Origin: Nostoc paludosum FACHB-159
Lineage (GTDB): Bacteria > Cyanobacteriota > Cyanobacteriia > Cyanobacteriales > Nostocaceae
Assembly: GCF_014698835.1 (NCBI RefSeq)
Contig: NZ_JACJTU010000002.1
Coordinates: forward strand, 294,333-358,332
Length of the DNA: 64,000 nt
Reading direction: 5' to 3'
The notes beneath the pieces were generated by a model, which made no database searches, had not been told where the DNA came from, and saw only the letters and a list, made by a program, of their open reading frames with translations. Below, piece by piece: positions 26,598 through 35,899 of the stretch. Numbering within the stretch: the first letter of the stretch is position 1; the number at the start of each line of letters is the position of its first letter. The position numbers and the translations under genes are program-made.

Positions 26598-27233
26598 ATG
26601 TCAATATATTTTGTCAGAGAAGAAGGTATCCCTCTAGAGCAGCGTAGAGGAATAGAAACAATTGATAGAAATCTTGTGTTTGTTCTTGTTCGAGCATCTG
26701 TAGAACGAGTAGCGCAAGCATTTAGCACCTTAAAACAAATGAATGTCTGGGTACGTAATGCGTATGAGTGCGAAATTGAAATTCAGAATGAAAGCACTTT
26801 TGTTTTTCAGTTGCGAGGACATCCCTGGAGCTTAATTTATAAGCTATACAGATCATCAATACGAATTTACTTAACAGAAGAAGATGCTAGAAAACTTTCA
26901 GGATTTATGAATACTTCTGTTATTTACTACGCTGGCAGCGATACATCTGGCACTATTGAATATCATCTTTACACTAATGGTATTCTACAAGAAAAACTGT
27001 ATTTTGAAGAAAACTTTAAATGTGAATTTCAGTCTCAGCTTCGGCAAGTTGAAGTCAGGAATATAAAAAAAGATCCATACACATTTACAATGAACTTCAT
27101 CCGGGAGCAGGAAGCTTATATTCCCTGTGTAGTTGAGGTAAAAAAACTACTAGTAGGTCAACACACAACTTTACGTATCGAGGATTTGATGCTTAATGAA
27201 GTTGAACGAATGGATTACCTAGCACAACAATAA
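26598..27233 (+). CDS. Hypothetical protein
   Basis: 211 residues. ATG 26598 is chosen over ATG 26550, which would overlap the preceding gene by 32 bp. The soluble chain begins MSIYFVREEGIPLEQRRGIE and is rich in aromatic and beta-type sequence (FVFQLRGHPWSLIYKLY, TSGTIEYHLYTNGILQEKLY). No signal peptide or membrane helix. Middle gene of a probable three-gene operon with an exported protein and a TPR protein. No family recognised. Confidence 0.65.
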   Translation: MSIYFVREEGIPLEQRRGIETIDRNLVFVLVRASVERVAQAFSTLKQMNVWVRNAYECEIEIQNESTFVFQLRGHPWSLIYKLYRSSIRIYLTEEDARKLSGFMNTSVIYYAGSDTSGTIEYHLYTNGILQEKLYFEENFKCEFQSQLRQVEVRNIKKDPYTFTMNFIREQEAYIPCVVEVKKLLVGQHTTLRIEDLMLNEVERMDYLAQQ

Positions 27234-27259
27234 ACTATTAGAATTAGGAGTAATCTAAA

Positions 27260-27727
27260 ATGAAAATAATCACAAATTATTTGTCGATTATATTTGGCGT
27301 ATGTTCTGCGTTTTTTATCTTCTCTATAATTCTTGATGTAGCCAAAGCTCAAGAACAGCCAGCGTGTCCATCGGGGCAAATCACCGATTCAAATGGTTCA
27401 TGTAGTCCAAGCAGTCAAGGACAAAATTCAACAAGTATGGCAAGTGCACAAGGATTTTTCCGAAGTGGGCGTAAATTAGCTAAACAAGGTCAGTCTCAAG
27501 ACGCAATTGCTGAATACACGCGAGCAATCGAGCTCGATCCTAACTATGCCGAGGCTTATTTTTATAGAGGTAATACCCTGGCTTTAGAAGGACAACCACA
27601 AAAGGGAATTGAAGATTTACAGAAAGCTGCTGCTATTTTCACTTCAAGAGGAGAATCAGAAAGAGCACAGGCAGTACAGCAACACGAAGAAATTATCCGC
27701 CGGGGCATCCAAGAGGGTGAATTTTGA
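27260..27727 (+). CDS. Exported TPR-repeat protein
   Basis: 155 residues, with AGGAG (27246-27250) 9 nt upstream of ATG. A signal peptide (YLSIIFGVCSAFFIFSIILD) is followed by a Cys/Ser-rich linker and two or so tetratricopeptide units: FFRSGRKLAKQGQSQDAIAE, YTRAIELDPNYAEAYFYRGN and the next helix pair. TPR units bind partner proteins. It ends the three-gene group starting at 25877. Confidence 0.75.
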   Translation: MKIITNYLSIIFGVCSAFFIFSIILDVAKAQEQPACPSGQITDSNGSCSPSSQGQNSTSMASAQGFFRSGRKLAKQGQSQDAIAEYTRAIELDPNYAEAYFYRGNTLALEGQPQKGIEDLQKAAAIFTSRGESERAQAVQQHEEIIRRGIQEGEF

Positions 27728-27862
27728 GAAATGGTAGCAGAAATACCGTCTCGAACGCTAACTGTTTAATTTCACGATTTTGAAATAAGGAAAATAAGCA
27801 TCTGTTTGCCGAGTAAATTTTGATTATTCGGCAAACTCTGTTACAAAATTAATTACTTTTTC

Positions 27863-29044
27863 TCAACTATTTTTATCACTAAATGGCAACTCTGCGTTAA
27901 TCGCCTCAATCTCCTGCTGTTCGAGTTGATTGACTTCTTTAATATAGGGGCGGAGAATTTGTCCTAAACGATTATTGTAAAAGCGGTGCAGACTGTGATT
28001 GGGCATAGCAGGGAAGCCACGCCGTTTTTTATGGCGTCCACCGGCACCAGGGTCAAAAAATTGGATATTATTAGCGATCGCCCACTCAATCGGTGCATAA
28101 TAACACGCATCAAAATGTAAGCAATCTATTTCTTGAAAACTTCCCCAATACCTTCCATAGAGTTTGTCATCTTTAAACAAACAAAAAGACATTCCTAAAG
28201 GATAAGAATTATCTGCTTCGCTATATGCGGCAAAAAACACAACTCGATGGCGATAATCAGTCTCTAGCTGTTCAAAAAACCGCTGTGTCAAGTACTTGCT
28301 ACCCCACCAGCCAAATTTATCACAGGTGTCAGCATAAAACTCATACATCAAACGAAAGCAAGACTGAGGAATTTGATCCCCAGCCAATGGTTGCAATCGC
28401 AAACCTGCTTTTTCTACAGCTTTACGTTCCCGCTTAATATTGCGACGTTGATTGGCGTTGAATACTTGCAAGTAGTCATCAAAAGTTTTAAAACCAGAAT
28501 TTTCCCAGATAAAGCTGTGGTGTAGCCAACTTGTAAAACCATGCCGTTCCAACATCGGACGCCATTGGGGATCGACGAATAGAAAATGACAACCAGAGAT
28601 GCGATTTTTAGCACAAAAAGTATCAATTTCATGCACAATTATCGCTGTAATTTCATCCTCATCTTCTCCTGGGGCAATTAAAAACCGATAACCTTCAGCG
28701 GGGGTAAATGGTGTCATTCCCAGCAGTTTAGGATAATATCGTATGCCAATGCGATCGCTTAACTCTGCCCACTGATGATCGAAGACAAACTCACCAGAAC
28801 TGTGTCCTTTTAGATAAAGTGGGGCAGCAGCAATGAGTGTTCTGTCTCGCCACAACGTCAAATGATTTGGTAACCAACCAGTTTTAGCCGTAGCACTATG
28901 GGAAGTTTCCAGATTATTCAGCCACTCCCACTCTAAAAATGGTGTTTTAAGTGGCATTGCCAAAGCATTCCAGGCATTTTGCGGTACTTCGGCGATTTTG
29001 TCCGTCCAAAGAACAGAATAGCGGGGCTTGAGTTGTTCCACCAT
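27863..29044 (-). CDS. FemAB/GNAT-like acyltransferase (DUF482, peptidoglycan-related family)
   Basis: 393 residues from ATG 29044 (MVEQLKPRYSV); an upstream ATG at 29092 lies in repeat DNA. Typical blocks are TPFLEWEWLNNLE, YYPKLLGMTPFTPAEGYRFL, NANQRRNIKRERKAV, GRYWGSF, LHFDACYYAPIEWAI and FFDPGAGGRHKKRRGF. These match the DUF482 (peptidogalycan biosynthesis-recognition) family, which adopts a GNAT fold. Members are thought to transfer an acyl or aminoacyl group; the acceptor is unknown. It lies downstream of a RibD_C gene on the same strand with a repeat element between them. Confidence 0.82.
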   Translation of the reverse strand: MVEQLKPRYSVLWTDKIAEVPQNAWNALAMPLKTPFLEWEWLNNLETSHSATAKTGWLPNHLTLWRDRTLIAAAPLYLKGHSSGEFVFDHQWAELSDRIGIRYYPKLLGMTPFTPAEGYRFLIAPGEDEDEITAIIVHEIDTFCAKNRISGCHFLFVDPQWRPMLERHGFTSWLHHSFIWENSGFKTFDDYLQVFNANQRRNIKRERKAVEKAGLRLQPLAGDQIPQSCFRLMYEFYADTCDKFGWWGSKYLTQRFFEQLETDYRHRVVFFAAYSEADNSYPLGMSFCLFKDDKLYGRYWGSFQEIDCLHFDACYYAPIEWAIANNIQFFDPGAGGRHKKRRGFPAMPNHSLHRFYNNRLGQILRPYIKEVNQLEQQEIEAINAELPFSDKNS

Positions 29045-29057
29045 CGTGTCGGTTGTT

Positions 29058-29228
29058 AAGGGATTGGGGGCTGGGGACTGGGGACTGGGCATGAGGTATG
29101 GGGAAAGGGAAAGGGGTATGGTTCGACAAGCTCACCAACCGGGGAAAAGGGGAAAGATTAAATTTATTCCTTTTCCCTTTAACCTTTAACCTTTCCCCCA
29201 GTCCCCAATCCCCAGTCCCCAATCCCTT
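29058..29228. repeat. Nested palindromic repeat between two minus-strand genes
   Basis: Outer arms are GGGGACTGGGGACTGGG (about 29070) and CCCCAGTCCCCAATCCCCAG (about 29197). Inner arms are AAAGGGAAAGGGG and TTCCTTTTCCCTTT around ATTAAATTTATT. The inner part recurs near 49785-49860 and resembles the core of the element at 59223. Confidence 0.7.
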
Positions 29229-29250
29229 AATTAGCCTAATCTAAGAAAGC

Positions 29251-30072
29251 TCATCGTTGCAGGCGATAGTGCAAAAATACTTCTTGATCGACTGTATTAA
29301 CTTCTAGAAGTTGCAATTTGGGAGCTAAATGGGATAAAAATCCTTGTCCATCTACGGGTGTAGGTGCGTTATTACCGCCTAAAATCAGGGGACAGACAGT
29401 CAACCATAATTCATCAATTAAATCTAATTCCAGCAGGGAAGCTACTAATTGACCGCCACCCAAAACCACCAAGCGTGTTATATGTAGAGTGGCTAGATGC
29501 TTCAAAGCTGTGGAAATATCAATTTCTCCCGTTGGTGTTTCAAAAACCAGAATCTGCTCAAATTTTGGAGGATACTCCTGGGCAGAGGTTTGGGAGACGA
29601 TATTTTGCTCTGGTTCCGAGAGTTTTTGTAAGTGCCGCCCTTTTGGGGAGCCAGTACCATTTTCGCCTTTCTCCAGTTGAGGCAAGTGGCCTCTAAGTGT
29701 ATTTTCGCGTTTATTCCAGGAAGCAGCTCCCGCTGTCGTCGTCAGTAACCAACGTTTAACTGGTTGCTTGAAAAAGCTAATTTCCGGATTGAGGTTTCCA
29801 GAATGTGTAATCACTATATGAATTGGCTGGAGGGGTTTAACCCTTTGTGCCCGATGTTGCAATAAGTTCGGATCTGATATGGTAAGTGTTGTTCCGTAGG
29901 CACATAAAGTACCAGCACCGAATAAAACGGCATCAGAGGCAGCGATTTGTTTTTCTAAGTGTGCTTTATCAGCCCTTGAACCAAACCGAGCAGGCGATCG
30001 CCTATAATCTGCTATCTTGCCATCTGCACTCATCGCTAAAACAACTGTAGTATGAGGACGATGTTGCAGCAT
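29251..30072 (-). CDS. RibD C-terminal-domain reductase (dihydrofolate-reductase-like fold)
   Basis: 273 residues. It begins with TTVVLAMSADGKIADYRR and has AVLFGAGTLCAYGTTLTISD and, near the C-terminus, TRLVVLGGGQLVASLLELDL with DELWLTVCPLILGG. These are marks of the RibD_C reductase family, which uses NADPH to reduce 5-amino-6-ribosylaminouracil phosphate in riboflavin synthesis or related pyrimidines. No deaminase domain is present, so it may be a stand-alone or side-activity enzyme. Residues about 128-170 (RENTLRGHLPQLEKGENGTG and following) look like an insert carried by a dispersed repeat. Confidence 0.78.
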   Translation of the reverse strand: MLQHRPHTTVVLAMSADGKIADYRRSPARFGSRADKAHLEKQIAASDAVLFGAGTLCAYGTTLTISDPNLLQHRAQRVKPLQPIHIVITHSGNLNPEISFFKQPVKRWLLTTTAGAASWNKRENTLRGHLPQLEKGENGTGSPKGRHLQKLSEPEQNIVSQTSAQEYPPKFEQILVFETPTGEIDISTALKHLATLHITRLVVLGGGQLVASLLELDLIDELWLTVCPLILGGNNAPTPVDGQGFLSHLAPKLQLLEVNTVDQEVFLHYRLQR

Positions 30073-30365
30073 TCAATTACTTTCATATTTTTGGAGTTTT
30101 GCTTTAAAGTGTGTAGGTGGAAAAAAATTCCTGCCTACAAACTACTGTTTCACTATTTAACTACTGTATTCATATGCAACACAAATCGTTTTTACATCCA
30201 CCGTATATAAATTTTGGTATACTACGTTTCTTTTTCTACTATAACAATTTGTTATTTTTAAACATTGAAAATCAAGTTATGATAACATGATGAAATGTCT
30301 CATTTAGCCGCTCTAAGTTGCATATCTTTGCTTTTACGGTTTGCAGATGCAAAGTGAGACAGTCG

Positions 30366-32492
30366 ATGACTAATTCCCGCCAATCATCCTTTCGCCGAAT
30401 TTTAGTAACGAGAATATTGCTGTTGTTCGTGCCAGTTTTACTAGTAGGTGAAATTGTGGCTTTGAATAAGGCACGTTCTAGCATATTGGCAACTGCCCGT
30501 CAGAATTTAACAGAAAGCGCTATTAGTAAAGCCGAGAAAACTGTAGATGCGATCGCTCTATTAAAAGCGCATTTGTTGAGTGTAAGTAAAACAACAGTAA
30601 TTCCCTCAATTTTGCCGTTAGAAGAGGAAGAAATTCTTAAACAGCTTAGGCAACAACTCCCAGGGAGTATTGAGTGCGTCCAATTAACAGAACTCCTCAG
30701 TCAGAAAATAATTGCCAGCGATTGTGGTGATGAAGTAATTGGAGACTTAAAATACCCTTTGCCTAGTGACGGAATTGATGTCAAAGCAGTCTTTCCGCCA
30801 AAGTCAGGAATGACTGGAAAAAGAAACAGGCAAAATCAGCTGCAATTAGTTTTATCTGCACCAGTTAGTGATCGCCGAAAAAATTTAGTTTACAGTTTAA
30901 GTATTAAGTCAGCACTGTACCAAAAAACTACAAATCGGCCGGGATCGCTCACAGGCGCTATGGTAGTGATTGCTGAAGACGGCACAATTTTGGCCCATCC
31001 ATTAACAGGTTGGGTAGGAACTAATATCGAACAGCATCCAAATGCTTCCCAACTCAAAAGCATAATCAAAAATGCAATTGCTGGACGTAACGATTCCATA
31101 AATTTATCTTTTGAGGATCGAGAATTAGTTGCCGGCTATACTGCGATCGCCAATCCACTCAGTCAGCAACACCAACAAAAATGGATAATCTTAGCTGTTA
31201 CCACAGTTGATAATGCCCTTTTTGGTTTAGAAGAAATCAAACTCATCCTCATCGTTTTAACAGTTGGTTTAATTGGTGCAAGTTTATTAGCATCCCTATA
31301 TCTAGCTCCTTACTTGGCAAGTCCTGTAGAAGAATTGCGAGACTACGCTCTCAATATTCACTCTCACCACGCCGCACAGCCAGTTCCCCGTAACTTCAAA
31401 ATCAAAGAATTCGATCAACTAGCCCAAGCGCTAGACCAAATGGTACAACGACTCAAAGCCGGGGCAGAAGAACTAGAAACCGCTTGGAAAGAAGCAAAAA
31501 GTGCTAACCAAGTTAAAAGTCAGTTTTTGGCTACAACTTCCCACGAATTGAGAAACCCATTGAATATTATTATTAACTGTATTCGCTTGGTCGCAGATGG
31601 CTTATGTGACGACCGAGATGAAGAAGTAGAGTTTCTCAAACGTGCAGATGAAACAGCAATTCACTTGTTAGGAATTATTAATGATTTACTCGATATTTCT
31701 AAAATTGAAGCAGGCAAACTTTCAGTAGTCACAGCACCTCTTGACCTGCGACAATTATTGCTAGAGGTCATCAATTTACAATCAGTTAACGTTCAACAAA
31801 AAGGCTTGCAATTGAAATGTGAATTAGGTACTGAACCGATACCAATTAACGCAGACGCCGCAAAACTCAAGCAGGTGTTAATTAATGTTATCGGTAACGC
31901 TACTAAATTCACTGACGCTGGAAGCATTACCATTAGTACAGAAATTGAATATATTAATGGTAAATCTCAGGCAGTCGCGATCGTTAAAGATACAGGTATA
32001 GGTATCGATCCGGCTCAACAGCACAAATTGTTTCGCCCCTTTGTAATGGTGAATGGCACAACCACACGTCAATATGAAGGTACTGGACTGGGGCTGGCAA
32101 TTTCACGAAACTTAATCGAACTCATGGGAGGTACCATCACCCTTGAAAGTGTGGGACTTCATCAAGGTACAACAGTTAAAATCACCTTACCTTTGATTGA
32201 TATTTCCCTGTTACCTATTTCTAATAAACAGCGAAATGCAGGGGATCTTGGATTCTCCTCTGGGAACGATGGGGTAAAGGTAAGCCGTCAGCCGAGTCCA
32301 CAGGAGTCTGGAAGAACTGTGGCTGTGGGAATCAACAAATCCGAGAAAGTAGGGGTAGACAAAAAGAACTCCGCGAAGCTTCAGCAGCTACCTGGTAAGG
32401 AGATTTATCAAATTAGTCTTTCGCCCCAACAGACTATCCTGCTAAGTCTTCCAAAAGGAGGGGTTTACGCAAATGGGACTTCTCAAAGGTAA
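30366..32492 (+). CDS. Membrane-bound hybrid-type sensor histidine kinase
   Basis: 708 residues from ATG 30366. Membrane helix near residues 10-32, an outside sensor region of the Cache kind (about 35-280, with SLTGAMVVIAEDGTILAHPL), a second helix (LILIVLTVGLIGASLLASLY), then HAMP. HisKA has FLATTSHELRNPLN with H393. HATPase_c has NVIGNATKF, DTGIGID and GTGLGLAIS, all intact. The C-terminal 90 residues (QRNAGDLGFSSGNDGVK onward) are unrelated to known domains and poorly ordered. No response regulator is next to it, so its partner is unknown. Confidence 0.85.
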   Translation: MTNSRQSSFRRILVTRILLLFVPVLLVGEIVALNKARSSILATARQNLTESAISKAEKTVDAIALLKAHLLSVSKTTVIPSILPLEEEEILKQLRQQLPGSIECVQLTELLSQKIIASDCGDEVIGDLKYPLPSDGIDVKAVFPPKSGMTGKRNRQNQLQLVLSAPVSDRRKNLVYSLSIKSALYQKTTNRPGSLTGAMVVIAEDGTILAHPLTGWVGTNIEQHPNASQLKSIIKNAIAGRNDSINLSFEDRELVAGYTAIANPLSQQHQQKWIILAVTTVDNALFGLEEIKLILIVLTVGLIGASLLASLYLAPYLASPVEELRDYALNIHSHHAAQPVPRNFKIKEFDQLAQALDQMVQRLKAGAEELETAWKEAKSANQVKSQFLATTSHELRNPLNIIINCIRLVADGLCDDRDEEVEFLKRADETAIHLLGIINDLLDISKIEAGKLSVVTAPLDLRQLLLEVINLQSVNVQQKGLQLKCELGTEPIPINADAAKLKQVLINVIGNATKFTDAGSITISTEIEYINGKSQAVAIVKDTGIGIDPAQQHKLFRPFVMVNGTTTRQYEGTGLGLAISRNLIELMGGTITLESVGLHQGTTVKITLPLIDISLLPISNKQRNAGDLGFSSGNDGVKVSRQPSPQESGRTVAVGINKSEKVGVDKKNSAKLQQLPGKEIYQISLSPQQTILLSLPKGGVYANGTSQR

Positions 32493-32712
32493 GACGATTT
32501 TGGATTTGGGATTTTAGACTTCGGCTTACCTTGATTTCTCTACGCGAACCCTACTTCAACTTCCTTCGGCTCCCCTCAGCACAAGTCCGATTTTGGATTT
32601 GTTTCACACCACTTGCTGGTATTAGCGTAGCGGGACGTTATACCAATTCGCAATTCGCAATTCGCAATTAAAAAACTTAGATACAGCAAGGTTTTCAGGG
32701 TTTAAATCTGTA
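32493..32712. repeat. Spacer with dispersed palindrome and TTCGCAA heptamers
   Basis: It holds a repeat piece (TCTCTACGCGAACCCTACTT) near 32539, an ATACCAATT-type end near 32640 and three TTCGCAA units at 32647-32667. Confidence 0.6.
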
Positions 32713-33843
32713 TCACATTTTTCGTGAAATGGTATTAGTCGAGCATTCATTGAGAAAAACAGGTTTGCCGCCTTCTTTAAGAGATACTGTTAGAGCAGCA
32801 AGAATTTCTACTAACTGGGTGCCGACCCAGCCAGAAGAAACCTCTGGAGGAGTATTGTTAAGAATAGAGACAACAAAGCGATCGCAAACCCGTTGTAATG
32901 GTTCTCCTGGTTCTAATTCCAGCATCACCTGACTTTGATTTACAGGAATAAATTGGTTGCCCTGTTGTTCAAACTCTCCATGTAGCAAGGTTAGAGGCGA
33001 AGATCGCGACATTTCATCAAAAATTAAGCTGCCAAGGCTGCCTACAATCCCCAACCGTCGCTGCTTATCGGGATTCAGCCAGCACAAGTGAATATAAGCT
33101 TGAAAGTTATCTGGATATGTCAGTGTTAGCCATACTAAGTCAGCCAAACCTTGAGGCAGAGGGGCAGAGGGGCAGAGGGGCAGAGGAGAATTCATATTTT
33201 TCTTCTCCTCTGCTCCCCTGCTCCCCTGCTCCCCACCTCCTTGTAGCCACACTGTACCCGTTGCCTGTACTTTCACAGGGGACTGACCCAACCATGTGTT
33301 AAAAATAGCAATATCGTGAATTGCTAAGTCCCATAGAGCATCTACATCTTGGCGCACAGGGCCTAAATGGGTGCGGGTGGCGTAGCCATAGCGCAGATCG
33401 CCCAATTTGCCCGCTTGAACTATAGTTTGTCCCCGCTCAACTGCTGGGTGAAATAAATAGGTGTGGTCAACCATGAGTATTAAATGACGCTGCTCTGCTA
33501 ACTGGCAAAGCTCTCGACATTCTATTGGGTCGAGAGTTAAGGGTTTTTCTGCCAAAACATGGTATCCCTGTTGCAGAGCGTCTTTAATTAAAGCATAGTG
33601 AGTGGTAGCCGGAGTTGCGATCGCCACTGCTGTCAGCCCTGGCACTTGCTTTAAATCCTGCCACTGTGTTGTTAATACTACATCTTGATTTAAGTTAAAC
33701 TGCTGTTTTACCGCTGCCAATCTTTCTGGGTGGGGATCTACTACAGCAATAACACTTACCTGTGGGTGTGCTAAAAAATTTCTTAGTAAATGCACTCCCC
33801 AACGCCCAACTCCGATAACAGCGATTTTAATTTGATTTGTCAT
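32713..33843 (-). CDS. Gfo/Idh/MocA-family oxidoreductase with in-frame repeat insert
   Basis: 376 residues. N-terminal Rossmann fold with IKIAVIGVGRWGVHLLRNFL, VVDPHPERL, AIATPATTHY and AEKPLTLDP (catalytic-loop Lys). The C-terminal dimerisation part has LAIHDIAIFNTWLG. Substrate is a sugar or inositol type and cannot be told. Between residues about 200 and 232 the chain reads GGGEQGSRGAEEKKNMNS and PLPLCPSAPLPQG; this is encoded by a palindromic repeat (plus 33151-33240) and looks like a repeat element that entered in frame in a loop. The reading frame stays open. Confidence 0.85.
   Translation of the reverse strand: MTNQIKIAVIGVGRWGVHLLRNFLAHPQVSVIAVVDPHPERLAAVKQQFNLNQDVVLTTQWQDLKQVPGLTAVAIATPATTHYALIKDALQQGYHVLAEKPLTLDPIECRELCQLAEQRHLILMVDHTYLFHPAVERGQTIVQAGKLGDLRYGYATRTHLGPVRQDVDALWDLAIHDIAIFNTWLGQSPVKVQATGTVWLQGGGEQGSRGAEEKKNMNSPLPLCPSAPLPQGLADLVWLTLTYPDNFQAYIHLCWLNPDKQRRLGIVGSLGSLIFDEMSRSSPLTLLHGEFEQQGNQFIPVNQSQVMLELEPGEPLQRVCDRFVVSILNNTPPEVSSGWVGTQLVEILAALTVSLKEGGKPVFLNECSTNTISRKM
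33151..33240. repeat. Palindromic repeat inside the Gfo/Idh/MocA gene
   Basis: GGCAGAGGGGCAGAGGGGC on one arm pairs with CTCTGCTCCCCTGCTCCCC on the other around TTCATATTTTT. It is wholly within the coding frame. Confidence 0.85.
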
Positions 33844-33886
33844 TTTTTATTAGTCATTAGTTATTGGGCATAGGGCATGGGAAAAG

Positions 33887-33989
33887 AGGAGGCAGGAGGC
33901 AGGAGGCAGAAGGCAGAAGTTTTTGAATTTTGAATTGATTTGTCTCCCTCATCTTTCCATGCCCAATGCCCCATGCCCCATGCCCAATG
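33887..33989. repeat. Two STRR blocks (AGGAGGC and CCATGCC/CAATGCC)
   Basis: Four AGGAGGC-type units at 33887-33914 and five CCATGCC/CAATGCC units at 33957-33989, between two minus-strand genes. Confidence 0.85.
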
Positions 33990-34030
33990 ACAACCATCTG
34001 AATTATTAGTTTAATTCCAGTCTTTTGAGT

Positions 34031-34750
34031 TCAGGGTTTTTCCTGATTTGCAATTGCTAAATAAGCTACTTTAGCTGCGGCTTGTTCGGCGGTTTTGATT
34101 GAGCGTCCCTTACCTTGTCCGAGCATGTTTCCGTGTAGCCAGACTTCAGCAAGGAAACGTTCTTGATTGCGGTGGGGTTGATTGGCTTCTACAACTCGAT
34201 ACTCTGGTAAAACTTTAAATTGTGCCTGTGTCCATTCTTGTAGAGCAGCTTTGTAATTAAGTCTAGCTGGGTCGAGGCGAATTTCTGTTGCTAGTTGTTG
34301 AAAGTGGGGATCTAGCCAAGGGCGAATTAATTCTAAATTTTGAGTACTTAAGTAAAGCGCACCCAGAACTGCTTCAAAAGCATCTGCTAGTCGTGATTCT
34401 TGACCAACTTTATCAGCCGTAGCACTGCCAGCAACTAGTAAATATAGTTCTAAACCATACTCTCTAGCTAATTGGGCGAGAATGCGATCGCTCACCAACA
34501 CCGAACGAATTGCCGCAAAGTCTCCTACTGGGCAATCTGGGTAATGTTCCCACAACACAACAGCTGATACTAGCCGTACCACCGCATCACCAACAAACTC
34601 CAACTGTTCATAATTTGCTGAGTCAGAAACAGTAGGATGAGTTAGCGCTAAGTCCAATAGTTGCCATTTGATTGGTGCTTGTGCTGGCAAACCAAATTTT
34701 TTGACTAAGCTTTCGAGTTGTCGTTGACGGCGTGGATAAACTAGGGTCAT
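34031..34750 (-). CDS. rnc: Ribonuclease III
   Basis: 239 residues. Catalytic domain with the signature YEQLEFVGDAVVRLVSA (Glu and Asp ligands) and the second site ESRLADAFEAVLGALYLS. The dsRNA-binding domain at the C-terminus has NYKAALQEWTQ and GQGKGRSIKTAEQAAAKVA. It cuts double-stranded RNA in rRNA, mRNA and antisense pathways. Length and domain order are those of bacterial RNase III. Cyanobacteria often carry more than one copy; which paralogue this is cannot be told. Confidence 0.92.
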   Translation of the reverse strand: MTLVYPRRQRQLESLVKKFGLPAQAPIKWQLLDLALTHPTVSDSANYEQLEFVGDAVVRLVSAVVLWEHYPDCPVGDFAAIRSVLVSDRILAQLAREYGLELYLLVAGSATADKVGQESRLADAFEAVLGALYLSTQNLELIRPWLDPHFQQLATEIRLDPARLNYKAALQEWTQAQFKVLPEYRVVEANQPHRNQERFLAEVWLHGNMLGQGKGRSIKTAEQAAAKVAYLAIANQEKP

Positions 34751-35389
34751 CAGTTCTTAGTCAAGAGTGATTAGTGATTAGTTATTGCTCATTCACAAAT
34801 CAAGAAAGAGTCGGTAGTAAGTCGAGTCATGTCCAGATTAATGATATTACACGTATTTCAGATTACTATTTTTCAAAACGTACAAATTAATCGTAATCTT
34901 GAGCGATCAAACAGTGGTACGAGTAATATATGTAGTACATTTTTGGTACAAGTAGGCTATTAACTCAGTTTACTTAATTCCTCCATCGAAGGCGACTATC
35001 AGATTTTTCTTCCTCTGTTTTCCCTGCTTACTCAGCGATCGATTTTTTATAAAGCTTCTTCGGAGCGGGAACAGCGGAAAAAACTAGCCTCTCTGTGCGA
35101 GACGCTACGCGAACCTGGGCGAAAAATTCCTTGTATCCTGTGGTGTATAGACTTAATATTTTTATGAAGATAAGTAACAAAAATTCGTCCTTTAATAAGG
35201 AAACTAGAAGATTGAGCTAATACAGCTTAAGCGGAGCTTATACAAAATGATTTTTAGTTAGAAAATTATGTTTTTTGATAAGTAAAAATAAATCTTTTCT
35301 CAAAAAATTAGATTTTTAATTATAAATAAGGCTTCAACGATAAGTCAAATAGAAGTTTTAGTCAAAAATTTTATTTTTAAATTCTCAAT

Positions 35390-35490
35390 CAACAAGTTTT
35401 AGTGACTCCGGGACGTTCTGGAGTAAGTAACGAACAAGTTTTATTGACTCCGGGACGTTCTGGAGTAAGTAACGAACAAGTTTTATTGAC
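35390..35490. repeat. 42-bp tandem repeat, 2.4 copies
   Basis: Units at 35390-35431, 35432-35473 and a partial copy to 35490. Each complete unit contains ACTCCGGGACGTTCTGGAGT, which is itself an imperfect palindrome with ACTCC/GGAGT ends. Copies one and two differ at only two bases. Confidence 0.9.
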
Positions 35491-35558
35491 AATACTACGC
35501 CCTCATCCCCTAACCCCTTCTCCCACAGGAAAAGGGGAATTAAATCATTGGCTCCCCT

Positions 35559-35745
35559 CTCGCTTGGGGCTAAGGTGTACACACAAGTCTTCTAGAGTTG
35601 CGCCGCAGACTTTTGATCCCCCCAACCCCCCGATAAATTGGGGGGCAAAATCTTTCAAAGTCCTCCTTTTTAAGGAGGATAATGACGGATCTACGAGGAT
35701 TTTGGTTTCCTACAGAGATGTGTGTACACTGTAGCTCGCTTGGGG
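35559..35745. mobile_element. Miniature element A with 11-bp target duplication
   Basis: The element (35570-35734, 165 bp) starts CTAAGGTGTACACACAAG and ends TGTGTGTACACTGTAG. It is flanked on both sides by the exact 11-bp direct repeat CTCGCTTGGGG (35559-35569 and 35735-35745). It has no coding capacity. Inside are two hairpins: CCCCCC/GGGGGG arms around 35630 and TCCTCCTTTTTAAGGAGGA. Its left end matches element B at 58879 (28 of 31 bases). It sits in a dispersed palindrome with CCCTCATCCCC and GGGGGTGAGGG ends. Confidence 0.88.
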
Positions 35746-35800
35746 GGCTGGGGGTGAGGGCAAAACCTCTTCACAAAGCGGGTTTCACGTTAAGTTGATA

Positions 35801-35869
35801 CCAATGACAGCTCTGCGCCCCTACCCAGTGTATTTGTCGCATTCTTTTTTGAAATTGGTATTACATTTG
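35801..35869. repeat. ATACCAATTT-type palindromic element, degenerate copy
   Basis: The right end, GTCGCATTCTTTTTTGAAAT followed by TGGTATTA, is the inverted counterpart of the left end of the outer element at 58811. The left end (GATACCAAT) is shortened. Confidence 0.6.
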
Positions 35870-35899
35870 ATGAATTGGCGATCGCACAAAAACCGTACA

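Noticed and set aside
35385..35734. ORFs on both strands over the 42-bp repeat and element A
   Set aside because: Period 42 is a multiple of three, so open frames are expected; the sequences run across element boundaries and have no start signals.
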